A stretch of DNA of 5,283 nucleotides from Deltaproteobacteria bacterium. Lineage in GTDB: Bacteria > Myxococcota_A > Polyangia > Palsa-1104 > JAEUJZ01. The notes under the pieces are model-generated. The model was not told where the DNA came from. It ran no database searches and saw only the letters and a program-made list of their open reading frames with translations. This document shows, one piece after another, positions 1 to 5,283 of the stretch. The translations under genes and the position numbers were made by a program. The stretch lies in NCBI GenBank assembly GCA_017990795.1, contig JAGNNG010000171.1:1-5283 (forward strand). The letters run 5' to 3'. Numbering within the stretch: the first letter of the stretch is position 1; each line of letters opens with the position of its first letter.

Positions 1-29
1 GCAGCGGGAACGCTTGGTCGAAGGACGAC

Positions 30-1295
30 TTAGGCGCGGCGGCTTCGTGGAATCGAGCCGTCGTCGGCCACGTGGCGGGTAAAGCCTTCGCGCAGGAAGC
101 TGTGCCACATCGCTGGCCGGTAAACATCGCCCGCCAGCAGGCTGGTGATCGCAGAGCGCGTAGTCTCATGCGCGGCAGAGTGGACTAGGAGCTTGCGCAG
201 GCTTTCGCCGTAGAACTCGTGGACTAGGCGCTTGAACAGATCGGCACCTTGGATCGCTTGCTGCTGATAGGGCGCAAACTGCTCGGCGGACAGGTTTTTG
301 GCCAAAAAGCCTTGCTGGATCGCGTTGGCAGCGAAGCGTCCGCCTTGGACCGCCATCAGGACGCCGGTGGAAAACAGCGGGTCGATGAAGGCTGCAGCAT
401 CGCCAACCATCAGGAAGCGATCGCCGTAGTACTGGCTGCAGCGATATGACCAGTTGCCTGTGGTGCCGACCGGACGTACACGAGTGGCGCCAGCCAGCAG
501 CTTCTGCATCGCTTCGGTCTCAGCCAGGGCGGCGTGGAATATCTCCTCTGCCGAGAGGCCTTTGCGATCGCGGGTAAAGTCCTTCTGCAGCACGCAGCCG
601 ATCGAGGTGACGTTGCCGCGGAACGGGATAAACCACCACCAGCCGCCGTTAAACAGCACGATCGAGATGTTGCCCTCGTCGCTGCCGCTCTGGCGGTTGC
701 AGTTTTCGTAGTGGGTAAAGCAGGCGACGTTGGTGGTGACTAGATCGTCGGCGTGCTTGAGCCCGAAGCGACCGCCCAGGAAGGTGTCGCGACCGGTGGC
801 ATCGACGAACATCTGGGCTTCGACGGCGTACGCTTCGCCGCTAGGGCCCTGGGCCTGCACGCGCACCCGATCGTCCAGGAAGGCAACGTCGCGGACTTCG
901 GTCTGGTAGCGGACCTCGGCTCCGAGCTCCTCAGACTTTTTGAGCAGGATGTGATCGAACTCGGCGCGCGGGACTTCGTAGGCGTGCGGATGATCGGGGC
1001 GGATGGCGTTGGAGAAGTAGTAGGTGTACTCGGCGCCGGACTCGTTGTGGATGAAGCGGGCACCGGGCTTGAGGATGAAGTACTTCTCCATCTGCTCTTT
1101 GAGGCCCAGCTCGTCCCAGATTTCGCCGCAGCAGGGCAGTAGCGACTCGCCGATGTGGAAACGGGGAAACTGCTCTCGCTCAAGCACAAGGACGCTACGG
1201 CCATGCTTGCGCAAGAAGCTTGCTGTCGTCGAGCCAGCCGGGCCGCCGCCAGCCACAATCACGTCATAGGACGTGTCTCCGAATGTAGTTGCCAA
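30..1295 (-). CDS. Flavin-dependent halogenase-like FAD oxidoreductase
   Basis: Seen: a 421-residue protein with an N-terminal Rossmann FAD site (GGGPAG, residues 16-21), the ribose-binding acidic end of beta-2 (E39), ESLLP at 50-54, DATGR at 165-169 and the second FAD motif GDAAAFIDP at 298-306. It has the halogenase signature WxWxIP (W219, W221, I223, P224), a halide-pocket-like FIDPLFSTG (303-311), and a lysine (K76 in LKPGARF) where CmlS, CndH and PltA carry the hypohalous-acid lysine. Known: these enzymes use FADH2, O2 and halide to chlorinate or brominate aromatic or carrier-bound substrates in the cytoplasm. Inferred: the closest architecture is the CmlS/CndH type rather than tryptophan halogenases. 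Odd: the usual FxWG after the lysine is FIHN here, and no carrier protein or flavin reductase is nearby. Start: TTG at 1293-1295 behind AGAGGAG, just before the FAD strand. Stop is TAA. It could be a non-halogenating relative; FAD enzyme near certain, halogenase probable. Confidence 0.85.
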   Translation of the reverse strand: MATTFGDTSYDVIVAGGGPAGSTTASFLRKHGRSVLVLEREQFPRFHIGESLLPCCGEIWDELGLKEQMEKYFILKPGARFIHNESGAEYTYYFSNAIRPDHPHAYEVPRAEFDHILLKKSEELGAEVRYQTEVRDVAFLDDRVRVQAQGPSGEAYAVEAQMFVDATGRDTFLGGRFGLKHADDLVTTNVACFTHYENCNRQSGSDEGNISIVLFNGGWWWFIPFRGNVTSIGCVLQKDFTRDRKGLSAEEIFHAALAETEAMQKLLAGATRVRPVGTTGNWSYRCSQYYGDRFLMVGDAAAFIDPLFSTGVLMAVQGGRFAANAIQQGFLAKNLSAEQFAPYQQQAIQGADLFKRLVHEFYGESLRKLLVHSAAHETTRSAITSLLAGDVYRPAMWHSFLREGFTRHVADDGSIPRSRRA

Positions 1296-1301
1296 TGTCC
1301 G

Positions 1302-1308
1302 CTCCTCT
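1302..1308 (-). promoter_or_regulatory. Shine-Dalgarno site fixing the TTG start of the halogenase-like gene
   Basis: On the minus strand the sequence reads AGAGGAG, then six bases, then TTG at 1295-1293. This is near-ideal complementarity and spacing to the 16S rRNA 3' end, and no ATG or GTG in frame lies between it and the FAD-binding strand. It is the only strong Shine-Dalgarno site among the four gene starts in the window. Confidence 0.75.
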
Positions 1309-1337
1309 GAAACAGGTATGCAGACAATTTAGGAAAA

Positions 1338-1366
1338 ATTGAATGGGGATGTCTATGCGTGCGCAA
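1338..1366 (-). promoter_or_regulatory. Weak candidate sigma70-type promoter for the halogenase-like gene
   Basis: On the minus strand TTGCGC (1366-1361) is followed, after 17 bases, by TTCAAT (1343-1338). These match the -35 and -10 consensus at 3/6 and 4/6 positions. The location would give a leader of about 35 bases ahead of the TTG start. The AT-rich context supports a promoter here, but the boxes are poor and myxobacterial-type genomes often use other sigma factors. Confidence 0.22.
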
Positions 1367-1379
1367 AAAGAATTCGCGC
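1361..1379 (-). repeat. Small inverted repeat upstream of the halogenase-like gene
   Basis: Read on the minus strand, GCGCGAA, a five-base loop TTCTT, and TTTGCGC can form a seven-pair stem including one G-U pair. No U-run follows, so it does not look like an intrinsic terminator for the upstream phosphatase gene. It overlaps the weak candidate -35 box and could equally be a protein-binding site or chance. Confidence 0.25.
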
Positions 1380-1419
1380 CGGAGGAGTCACGCAAGGCTG
1401 TGGTGATATCGAGTTGGAT

Positions 1420-1435
1420 TCGTGCAGCAGCACGA
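1420..1435. repeat. Perfect six-pair hairpin in the phosphatase-halogenase gap
   Basis: TCGTGC, loop AGCA, GCACGA forms a perfect six-base-pair stem with a tetraloop, 51-66 bases downstream of the phosphatase stop on the minus strand. No T-run follows on either strand, so it is at best a weak or factor-assisted transcript end. Apart from this, the inverted repeat and the candidate promoter, I see nothing else in the 1296-1485 gap. Confidence 0.3.
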
Positions 1436-1485
1436 TTAGCCGCTGCCTGAAAGGCGTAGGCTCACTGTGAGGCGCGGAGCGAGGG

Positions 1486-2253
1486 CTAGCTTGCGTAGCA
1501 GCGCATCAAGATGACGGTGATGTTGTCCACGCCGCCGTTCTTGTTGGCTTGATCGACAAGGTCGGTGACCGCTTTTTCCAGGTCTTCGCCGGCATTGTTT
1601 ACGATCTCAAGCATCTTCTGGTCCTCGAGCATACCGGTGAGACCATCGCAGCAAATCAGGATGGTATCGCCGTGCTGAAGGACGTCATGTCGGATATCGA
1701 CCTGCACCGTCTCGCGCATACCAAGGGCACGCGTGATGACGTTTTTGTGCGGGAAGTTCCGCTGCTCTTCCTCGGTCATGTCGGGCTTGGCCTCCTTGTA
1801 GTCCTCAAGGAGACTGTGATCCCGCGTCATCTGCTGGATGTGCGATCCCCGCAGTCGATATCCGCGTGAGTCACCGACGTGAGCGAAGTAGCTTTTTTCG
1901 CCGCTGAGCATGCATGTCACCATGGTGGTGCCCATGCCTTTGCACATCGGGTCTTTGGTGGCCGACTCGTGAACTTTCCAGTTGGCCAGTTTAATGCCGC
2001 AGACCAGGCGATTTTCGACGTAAGATAGCTGCCGGTCCATTTTATAGGGCCAGGTGGCGTCTTCGTCTTTTGTCCGCCGGTAAAACTCCTGCAGCGTTTC
2101 GGCAGCCAGCTTCGAGGCAACTTCGCCCTTGGCATGGCCACCCATCCCGTCCGCTACGATGAAGAGCTGCTCATCCTCCACAAGAAGGAAGTAGTCCTCA
2201 TTCTGCGTCCGTTTCATTCCGGGATCTGTCTTGGCAGCGTAGCGGATCTTCAT
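1486..2253 (-). CDS. PP2C-family Ser/Thr protein phosphatase (Stp1/PrpC type)
   Basis: Seen: a complete 255-residue protein, the normal length for a stand-alone bacterial PP2C domain, with no signal peptide or membrane segment. Motifs in order: R15 and NED (18-20); DGMGGH (35-40) with metal-binding D35; GMGTT (106-110); HVGDSR (125-130) with D128; TRDHSL (143-148); TRALGM (174-179); CDGLTG (202-207) with D203; and GGVDNITVI (240-248) with D243. All expected metal-binding aspartates are present. Known: such enzymes use two or more Mn/Mg ions to remove phosphate from Ser/Thr, usually opposing Hanks-type kinases. No kinase is in the window, so the partner is unknown. The residue 64-92 segment (including WPYKMDR and IKLAN) resembles myxobacterial homologues as I remember them. 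Odd: tandem Cys201-Cys202 precedes the catalytic D203, where many homologues have Ser. The ATG start fits the family N-terminus, but a Shine-Dalgarno site is weak (AGGA about 17 bases upstream). Confidence 0.96.
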   Translation of the reverse strand: MKIRYAAKTDPGMKRTQNEDYFLLVEDEQLFIVADGMGGHAKGEVASKLAAETLQEFYRRTKDEDATWPYKMDRQLSYVENRLVCGIKLANWKVHESATKDPMCKGMGTTMVTCMLSGEKSYFAHVGDSRGYRLRGSHIQQMTRDHSLLEDYKEAKPDMTEEEQRNFPHKNVITRALGMRETVQVDIRHDVLQHGDTILICCDGLTGMLEDQKMLEIVNNAGEDLEKAVTDLVDQANKNGGVDNITVILMRCYAS

Positions 2254-2295
2254 GGGTAGAGGCGCTCGGTTTCCTAAATGACCGCGCAGATTAGG

Positions 2296-2323
2296 ACTCT
2301 ACCAACGCCCTCGAATATGTCAA
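2296..2323 (-). promoter_or_regulatory. Sigma70-type promoter of the PP2C phosphatase gene
   Basis: On the minus strand a perfect -35 TTGACA (2323-2318) is followed, after 16 bases, by a -10 TAGAGT (2301-2296; 4/6 match). The predicted transcript start near 2289 gives a leader of about 35 bases before the ATG at 2253. Position, orientation and the perfect -35 box make this the best promoter in the window. Confidence 0.6.
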
Positions 2324-2374
2324 CGGGGCCTTTTGTCACCACTTCAGAGGCAGCTAAGTGGCGGACGAGCCGCG

Positions 2375-2384
2375 AGAATATTCT
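2375..2384. repeat. Perfect palindrome AGAATATTCT
   Basis: This ten-base perfect palindrome lies between the divergent phosphatase and cinA genes, about 50 bases upstream of the phosphatase -35 box and 150 bases upstream of the cinA start. It could be a dimeric-repressor or activator site, but such AT-rich palindromes also occur by chance in intergenic DNA. Confidence 0.3.
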
Positions 2385-2414
2385 TGTGAATTTTAGAAAC
2401 TTGTAAGCGACCTC

Positions 2415-2426
2415 TTTTTTAAAAAA
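2415..2426. repeat. T6A6 palindromic tract in the divergent intergenic region
   Basis: TTTTTTAAAAAA is a perfect twelve-base palindrome in otherwise GC-rich DNA, followed shortly by another A-run (2433-2437). Such tracts can act as UP-element-like DNA, as bend or nucleoid-protein sites, or as easily melted DNA. There is no GC-rich stem immediately next to it, so it does not look like a bidirectional intrinsic terminator, which would in any case be misplaced between divergent genes. Confidence 0.4.
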
Positions 2427-2444
2427 CGGAGCAAAAACTCGAAA

Positions 2445-2472
2445 GCCTGTAGCGAAAGCGAAGCCTACGGGC
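2445..2472 (+). repeat. Eight-pair hairpin upstream of cinA
   Basis: GCCTGTAG (2445-2452) pairs with CTACGGGC (2465-2472) through eight pairs including one G-U, around a 12-base loop. The downstream arm is also part of an imperfect direct repeat. If cinA is transcribed from the AT-rich region upstream, this would be a folded part of its leader. No family of structured RNA is recognised. Confidence 0.4.
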
Positions 2473-2516
2473 CAGGGCCAGCGAGGAATGAGAGCTTGGC
2501 GAAGGCTTACGGAGCC
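2458..2516 (+). repeat. Imperfect direct repeat pair upstream of cinA
   Basis: GCGAAGCCTACGGGCC (2458-2473) recurs as GCGAAGGCTTACGGAGCC (2499-2516), 41 bases further on, differing by two inserted bases and two nearby substitutions. The second copy can itself fold as GGCT-TACGG-AGCC, and GCCA (2471-2474 or 2476-2479 region) can pair with TGGC at 2497-2500. The patch could be a degenerate dispersed repeat, a regulator site pair or a leader structure. Confidence 0.4.
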
Positions 2517-2525
2517 GAATAGCAT
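2496..2525 (+). promoter_or_regulatory. Weak candidate cinA promoter giving a near-leaderless mRNA
   Basis: TTGGCG (2496-2501, 4/6 match to -35) and TAGCAT (2520-2525, 4/6 match to -10) are separated by 18 bases. Transcription would begin around 2532, only a few bases before the cinA ATG. That would fit the absence of a Shine-Dalgarno site, but the boxes are weak and a promoter further upstream is equally possible. Confidence 0.2.
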
Positions 2526-2534
2526 CCAACTTGT

Positions 2535-3962
2535 ATGACTCACAAGTCGCTAGAGAGTGGTAGCCAGTCGCGTCGTGTCCTGCGGGGCGAGATCGTGACC
2601 CTGGGTGACGAGCTAAACCGAGGCGAGATCATCGACAGCAATGCTGCCTGGATCGGCGAGCAGCTAACCCAGCTAGGCATCCATGTCCGGTTTCGTCAGG
2701 GGGCCAATGATCATCACGGAGAGATCTTGGGCGCGCTCAGGCTTGCGGCCAGTCGCTCGGATGTCGTGATCGTCTCGGGGGGCCTAGGGCCTACGACGGA
2801 TGACCTGACCGTGGATGTGGCGGCCTCGCTGCTTGGGGTGCAGCCAGTGCTTGAGCCAGCGCACGAGTCACGGATGCGGGCGCGCTTTGCGGCGAGACAA
2901 GTTACGCCGAGCTCAAACAACCTGCGGCAGGTGCGTGTGCCTGCTGGCGCGACGGTGCTGGCCAATGGGGTCGGCATGGCTCCGGGGTTTCAGCTGGAGC
3001 ACCCTTTGGCTGCTGATGGCGTTGGTGCAGAGCATCGCGCGCAGCTCTTCTTTTTGCCTGGCGTGCCGCGCGAGATGAAGCAGATTTTTACCGATGAGGC
3101 ACTGCCTCGACTGCGAGCGCTGGTAGGTACGCAGGCTGGGCGGCGGGCGATCGTGGCCGCGCGGGTCTATCGGAGCTTGGGCCTTGGCGAGTCTGCCGTC
3201 GATGATCGCCTGGCGGGCCTGCTGAAATCCGTGGACGTGCTCGAAGCTGCGCCGCTTGGCAATCAGGCGATTCAGACTGCAGATGTGGATGGGGCTGCTG
3301 CTTCACCGGTGGCGACCGTTCACTACCGAATCGCCTTTCCTGAGGTGATCGTGACCGTCCGAATCTACGCTAGCGACACTGCGCAAGCCCAAGCCGCGCT
3401 GGCTCGACTGGACCCAGAGTTGCGGCGTCGCCTGGGTGCTGCGCTGTACAGCCACGATGATGCCGAGCTTCCGATCGTCCTGGGTCGGGAACTACAAGCT
3501 CGGGGGGCCACGCTAGTCACCGCCGAGTCTTGCACCGGCGGCATGATCGGCCAGCTGATGACGGCTGTAGCGGGATCGTCTGCGTACTTTCTGGGCGGGG
3601 TGATCGCCTACGCCAACGAAGTGAAGATGCAGGTGTTGGGGGTTCACTCACAGACACTTGAAGCGCACGGCGCGGTCAGTGAGGCGACCGTGATCCAGAT
3701 GGCGGAGGGCGCTCGGCGACTGCTGGGCAGTACCTATGCGGTGGCTGTCTCTGGTGTGGCGGGTCCGGGCGGTGGGTCGCCAGAAAAGCCAGTGGGCACA
3801 GTGCATTTGGCCGTGGCAGGCCCCGAGGGAACTGTGACGCGCAAGATTTTTTATCCCGGTGATCGCGAGCAAGTCCGTCGCGCAACAGCTTTTTCCGCGC
3901 TAAATCTGGTCCACAAAGTCTTGTTTCCAGAGCGCATGAACGACGCCGAGATGCGGCTGTAG
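2535..3962 (+). CDS. cinA: CinA: NMN deamidase / ADP-ribose pyrophosphatase, two-domain
   Basis: Seen: a 475-residue cytosolic protein. Residues 18-190 form the MoaB/MogA-like (COG1058) domain with GDEL (24-27), DSN (34-36), SGGLGPTTDD (81-90) and LPGVPREM (174-181). Residues 200-300 are the KH-like linker. Residues 311-465 form the PncC/CinA C-terminal domain with AESCTGG (330-336), AGSSAYFLGG (346-355), K364, GAVSE (379-383) and GVAGPGGG (407-414) plus EKPVGTVH. Known: full-length CinA hydrolyses ADP-ribose-type pyrophosphates and deamidates NMN to NaMN for NAD salvage; the competence link is historical. Odd: it is about 50 residues longer than typical CinA, through a 16-residue N-terminal extension and loops near 153-169 and 249-262. 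The start is forced, because an in-frame TAG at 2520-2522 leaves ATG 2535 as the only usual start before the domain. No Shine-Dalgarno site is seen. No recA or competence gene is adjacent. Confidence 0.96.
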   Translation: MTHKSLESGSQSRRVLRGEIVTLGDELNRGEIIDSNAAWIGEQLTQLGIHVRFRQGANDHHGEILGALRLAASRSDVVIVSGGLGPTTDDLTVDVAASLLGVQPVLEPAHESRMRARFAARQVTPSSNNLRQVRVPAGATVLANGVGMAPGFQLEHPLAADGVGAEHRAQLFFLPGVPREMKQIFTDEALPRLRALVGTQAGRRAIVAARVYRSLGLGESAVDDRLAGLLKSVDVLEAAPLGNQAIQTADVDGAAASPVATVHYRIAFPEVIVTVRIYASDTAQAQAALARLDPELRRRLGAALYSHDDAELPIVLGRELQARGATLVTAESCTGGMIGQLMTAVAGSSAYFLGGVIAYANEVKMQVLGVHSQTLEAHGAVSEATVIQMAEGARRLLGSTYAVAVSGVAGPGGGSPEKPVGTVHLAVAGPEGTVTRKIFYPGDREQVRRATAFSALNLVHKVLFPERMNDAEMRL

Positions 3963-3974
3963 CCACGCGGCTTA

Positions 3975-4026
3975 GGCTCTGCATTTTTCATTTCGCTGGC
4001 TCTGCGGCGTCCTGCGTTAGGCTCTG
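3975..4026 (+). repeat. Three GGCTCTG direct repeats between cinA and the M20 gene
   Basis: GGCTCTG occurs at 3975-3981, 3998-4004 and 4020-4026, with start-to-start spacings of 23 and 22 bases, about two helical turns. The first and third copies share the longer TTAGGCTCTG. All lie in the 68-base gap, the last ending four bases before the M20 start codon. They might be a binding array or a leader element; no clear terminator for cinA or promoter boxes are seen here. Confidence 0.55.
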
Positions 4027-4030
4027 AGTT

Positions 4031-5283
4031 ATGAAATTTGTACGCAAGGCCTTGGTCGCCTCTGGGCTGCTGCTGGCTGGCTTGGTTGCGGTACTTGGTG
4101 GGAAGTCGGCGCTTACGAAGTCGCGGCAGGTTGCAGTGGTGCCAGCAGCAGTTGCGGCGCTGTCTGAATCCGAGCAGCAGCAGGCCGCGCAGCGACTTGG
4201 GCGGGTGCTGCAGTTTAAGACCGTGTCGCAAGAAGGACAGCCTCCAGCGACGGATGAGCTGCGAGCGATGCAGGCCTACTTGCAGCAGACTTTTCCCTCG
4301 TTTCATGCCGCCGCGCAGCTAGAGCGCGTGAGTGACATGAGCCTGCTGTACACCTGGAAAGGCCAAGACGTAGGCGCGCAGCCTTACCTCTTGCTGGCGC
4401 ACCAAGACGTGGTTCCCGTGGAAGCTGGCACGGAAGGCCGGTGGACGCAGCCGCCATTTTCCGGTGCGGTGGCAGATGGTTTTGTGTGGGGACGCGGGGC
4501 TCTCGACGACAAGTTCAACATTGTCGCGATGCTAGAGGCCGCAGAACAGCTGGCTCGCACAGGCTGGAAGCCCCGCCGCACTATTTATTTTGCATTTGGT
4601 CACGACGAGGAACTGTCAGGTCTACTCGGGGCGAAAAAGATAAGTGAGCTGCTGCAGCAGCGGGGCGTTCACTTGGACTTCGTGCTCGACGAGGGAATGG
4701 CGATTACCCAAGACATCCTGCCGGGCATCCACGCACCGGTGGCGCTGATTGGCTTGGCCGAGAAAGGCTATCTAACGGTCGAGCTGACGGTGGAGAGCGC
4801 GGGCGGTCACTCGTCGATGCCTCCAGCTCACTCTGCCGTGGGGATTTTGAGTCGCGCGGTGCGTCGCGTTGAAGACCAGCAGATGGCCGCAGCCCTACGT
4901 CCACCCGCGAGCCTTTTGTTTGAGTATTTGGGGCCAGAGATGCCGCAGCCGCTGAAGCTGGTGTTTACCAATACCTGGTTGCTAAGGCCGGTGCTGCTTG
5001 GCCAACTGCTGCAGGGGCACTCGACCGCGGCGATGGTGCGGACGACGACTGCAGCGACGATGATAGAGGGCAGTCCGAAAGACAATGTGCTGCCGCAGCG
5101 GGCGCGCGCGGCCATCAACTTTCGGGTCTTGCCGGGCGATACGACCGAGCAAGTGCTGGCGCATGTGCGGGCGGCGGTGGATGATCCGCAGGTGAAGGTC
5201 TCGGCGATCGAGCGCTCACGCGGGGAAGCGACGCCAATCTCGGCGGAGACGGCGGCCAGCTTTGTGGCCATTGCGCGCACGGT
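4031..5283 (+). CDS. M20-family metallopeptidase, PM20D1/CPS1-like, exported (3' end cut)
   Basis: Seen: an open frame from ATG 4031 through the window edge, 417 codons without a stop; by comparison with about 500-residue PM20D1, roughly 80 residues are missing. N-terminus: lysine/arginine, then a hydrophobic stretch (7-23) with no clear cleavage site, so a signal peptide or membrane anchor. Metal motifs: AHQD (123-126), GRGALDDK (154-161; D159 the likely bridging ligand), HDEE (191-194; E193 likely general base, E194 ligand) and LDEG (219-222). The dimerisation domain is marked by EKGYLTVEL (244-252) and GGHSSMPP (258-265), then NVLP (352-355) and NFRVLPG (363-369). The last metal-binding histidine lies beyond the window. 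Known: this subfamily uses two zinc ions to cleave peptides or N-acyl amino acids. Inferred: it acts outside the cytoplasm, on an unknown substrate. AGG ten bases before the ATG is at best a weak ribosome site. It may be co-transcribed with cinA. Confidence 0.93.
   Translation, partial: MKFVRKALVASGLLLAGLVAVLGGKSALTKSRQVAVVPAAVAALSESEQQQAAQRLGRVLQFKTVSQEGQPPATDELRAMQAYLQQTFPSFHAAAQLERVSDMSLLYTWKGQDVGAQPYLLLAHQDVVPVEAGTEGRWTQPPFSGAVADGFVWGRGALDDKFNIVAMLEAAEQLARTGWKPRRTIYFAFGHDEELSGLLGAKKISELLQQRGVHLDFVLDEGMAITQDILPGIHAPVALIGLAEKGYLTVELTVESAGGHSSMPPAHSAVGILSRAVRRVEDQQMAAALRPPASLLFEYLGPEMPQPLKLVFTNTWLLRPVLLGQLLQGHSTAAMVRTTTAATMIEGSPKDNVLPQRARAAINFRVLPGDTTEQVLAHVRAAVDDPQVKVSAIERSRGEATPISAETAASFVAIART

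Noticed and set aside
416..572. Two GCGATCGC octamers (416-423 and about 564-571), the cyanobacterial HIP1 sequence
   Set aside because: Only two copies, both in one GC-rich gene, and the protein content points elsewhere. Not enough to suggest a cyanobacterial origin.
740..1258. Long alternative-frame open frames over the halogenase-like gene (minus 740-1258, plus 753-1142)
   Set aside because: They are low-complexity Ser/Arg/Pro- or Glu/Val/Leu-rich translations typical of shadows in GC-rich coding DNA; the real frame carries conserved FAD and halogenase motifs throughout.
2274..2543. An 89-codon minus-strand open frame across the divergent intergenic region
   Set aside because: It overlaps the phosphatase promoter and the cinA start, begins inside cinA without a ribosome site, and its translation shows no recognisable domain. 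It is best explained as non-coding DNA lacking stops by chance.
1486..3962. The idea that phosphatase, halogenase-like protein, CinA and M20 peptidase form one defence or biosynthetic system
   Set aside because: The genes are on two divergent transcription units with sizeable gaps, have unrelated known roles, and lack any effector, sensor or carrier component in the window. Adjacency alone does not support a shared function.
3961..3988. Possible intrinsic terminator after cinA (AGCC-ACGC-GGCT followed by a T-run at 3984-3988)
   Set aside because: The stem has only four pairs, overlaps the stop codon, and the T-run starts about ten bases after the stem, so it does not meet the usual form of an intrinsic terminator.
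3851..4306. A 151-codon minus-strand open frame spanning the end of cinA and the start of the M20 gene
   Set aside because: The translation is Arg/Leu/Gln-rich without a domain and opposes two well-supported genes; treated as an antisense shadow.

Overview
The window is GC-rich, densely coding bacterial chromosome with four protein genes and no RNA gene, insertion sequence, CRISPR array or phage gene that I can recognise. The best taxonomic hint is the PP2C phosphatase. Its region between the first metal motif and the GMGTT motif matches, from memory, the phosphatases of Myxococcota and relatives (former Deltaproteobacteria). I therefore suggest Myxococcota or a relative such as Bradymonadales, with moderate confidence and no database check.

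Layout: two genes lie on the minus strand. A PP2C-type Ser/Thr phosphatase (1486-2253) is followed, after a 190-base gap, by a flavin-dependent halogenase-like FAD protein (30-1295) that starts with TTG behind a good Shine-Dalgarno site. A 281-base divergent intergenic region (2254-2534) holds a good promoter for the phosphatase, two perfect AT-rich palindromes and a patch of hairpins and imperfect repeats. On the plus strand follow cinA (2535-3962, two-domain CinA, unusually long and without a visible ribosome binding site) and, after 68 bases, an exported or membrane-anchored M20 peptidase of the PM20D1/CPS1 type. That gene begins at 4031 and is cut by the window end. The 68-base gap contains three GGCTCTG copies spaced 22-23 bases apart.

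How the genes work together: no shared pathway is evident. CinA is housekeeping (nucleotide and NAD metabolite repair), the phosphatase is signalling, the M20 enzyme probably cleaves amide-linked amino acids outside the cytoplasm, and the halogenase-like protein probably modifies an unknown aromatic or carrier-bound substrate. No biosynthetic partner (carrier protein, flavin reductase, PKS or NRPS) is visible. I found no convincing novel multi-gene system. The points most worth following are the orphan halogenase-like enzyme and the small non-coding structures.
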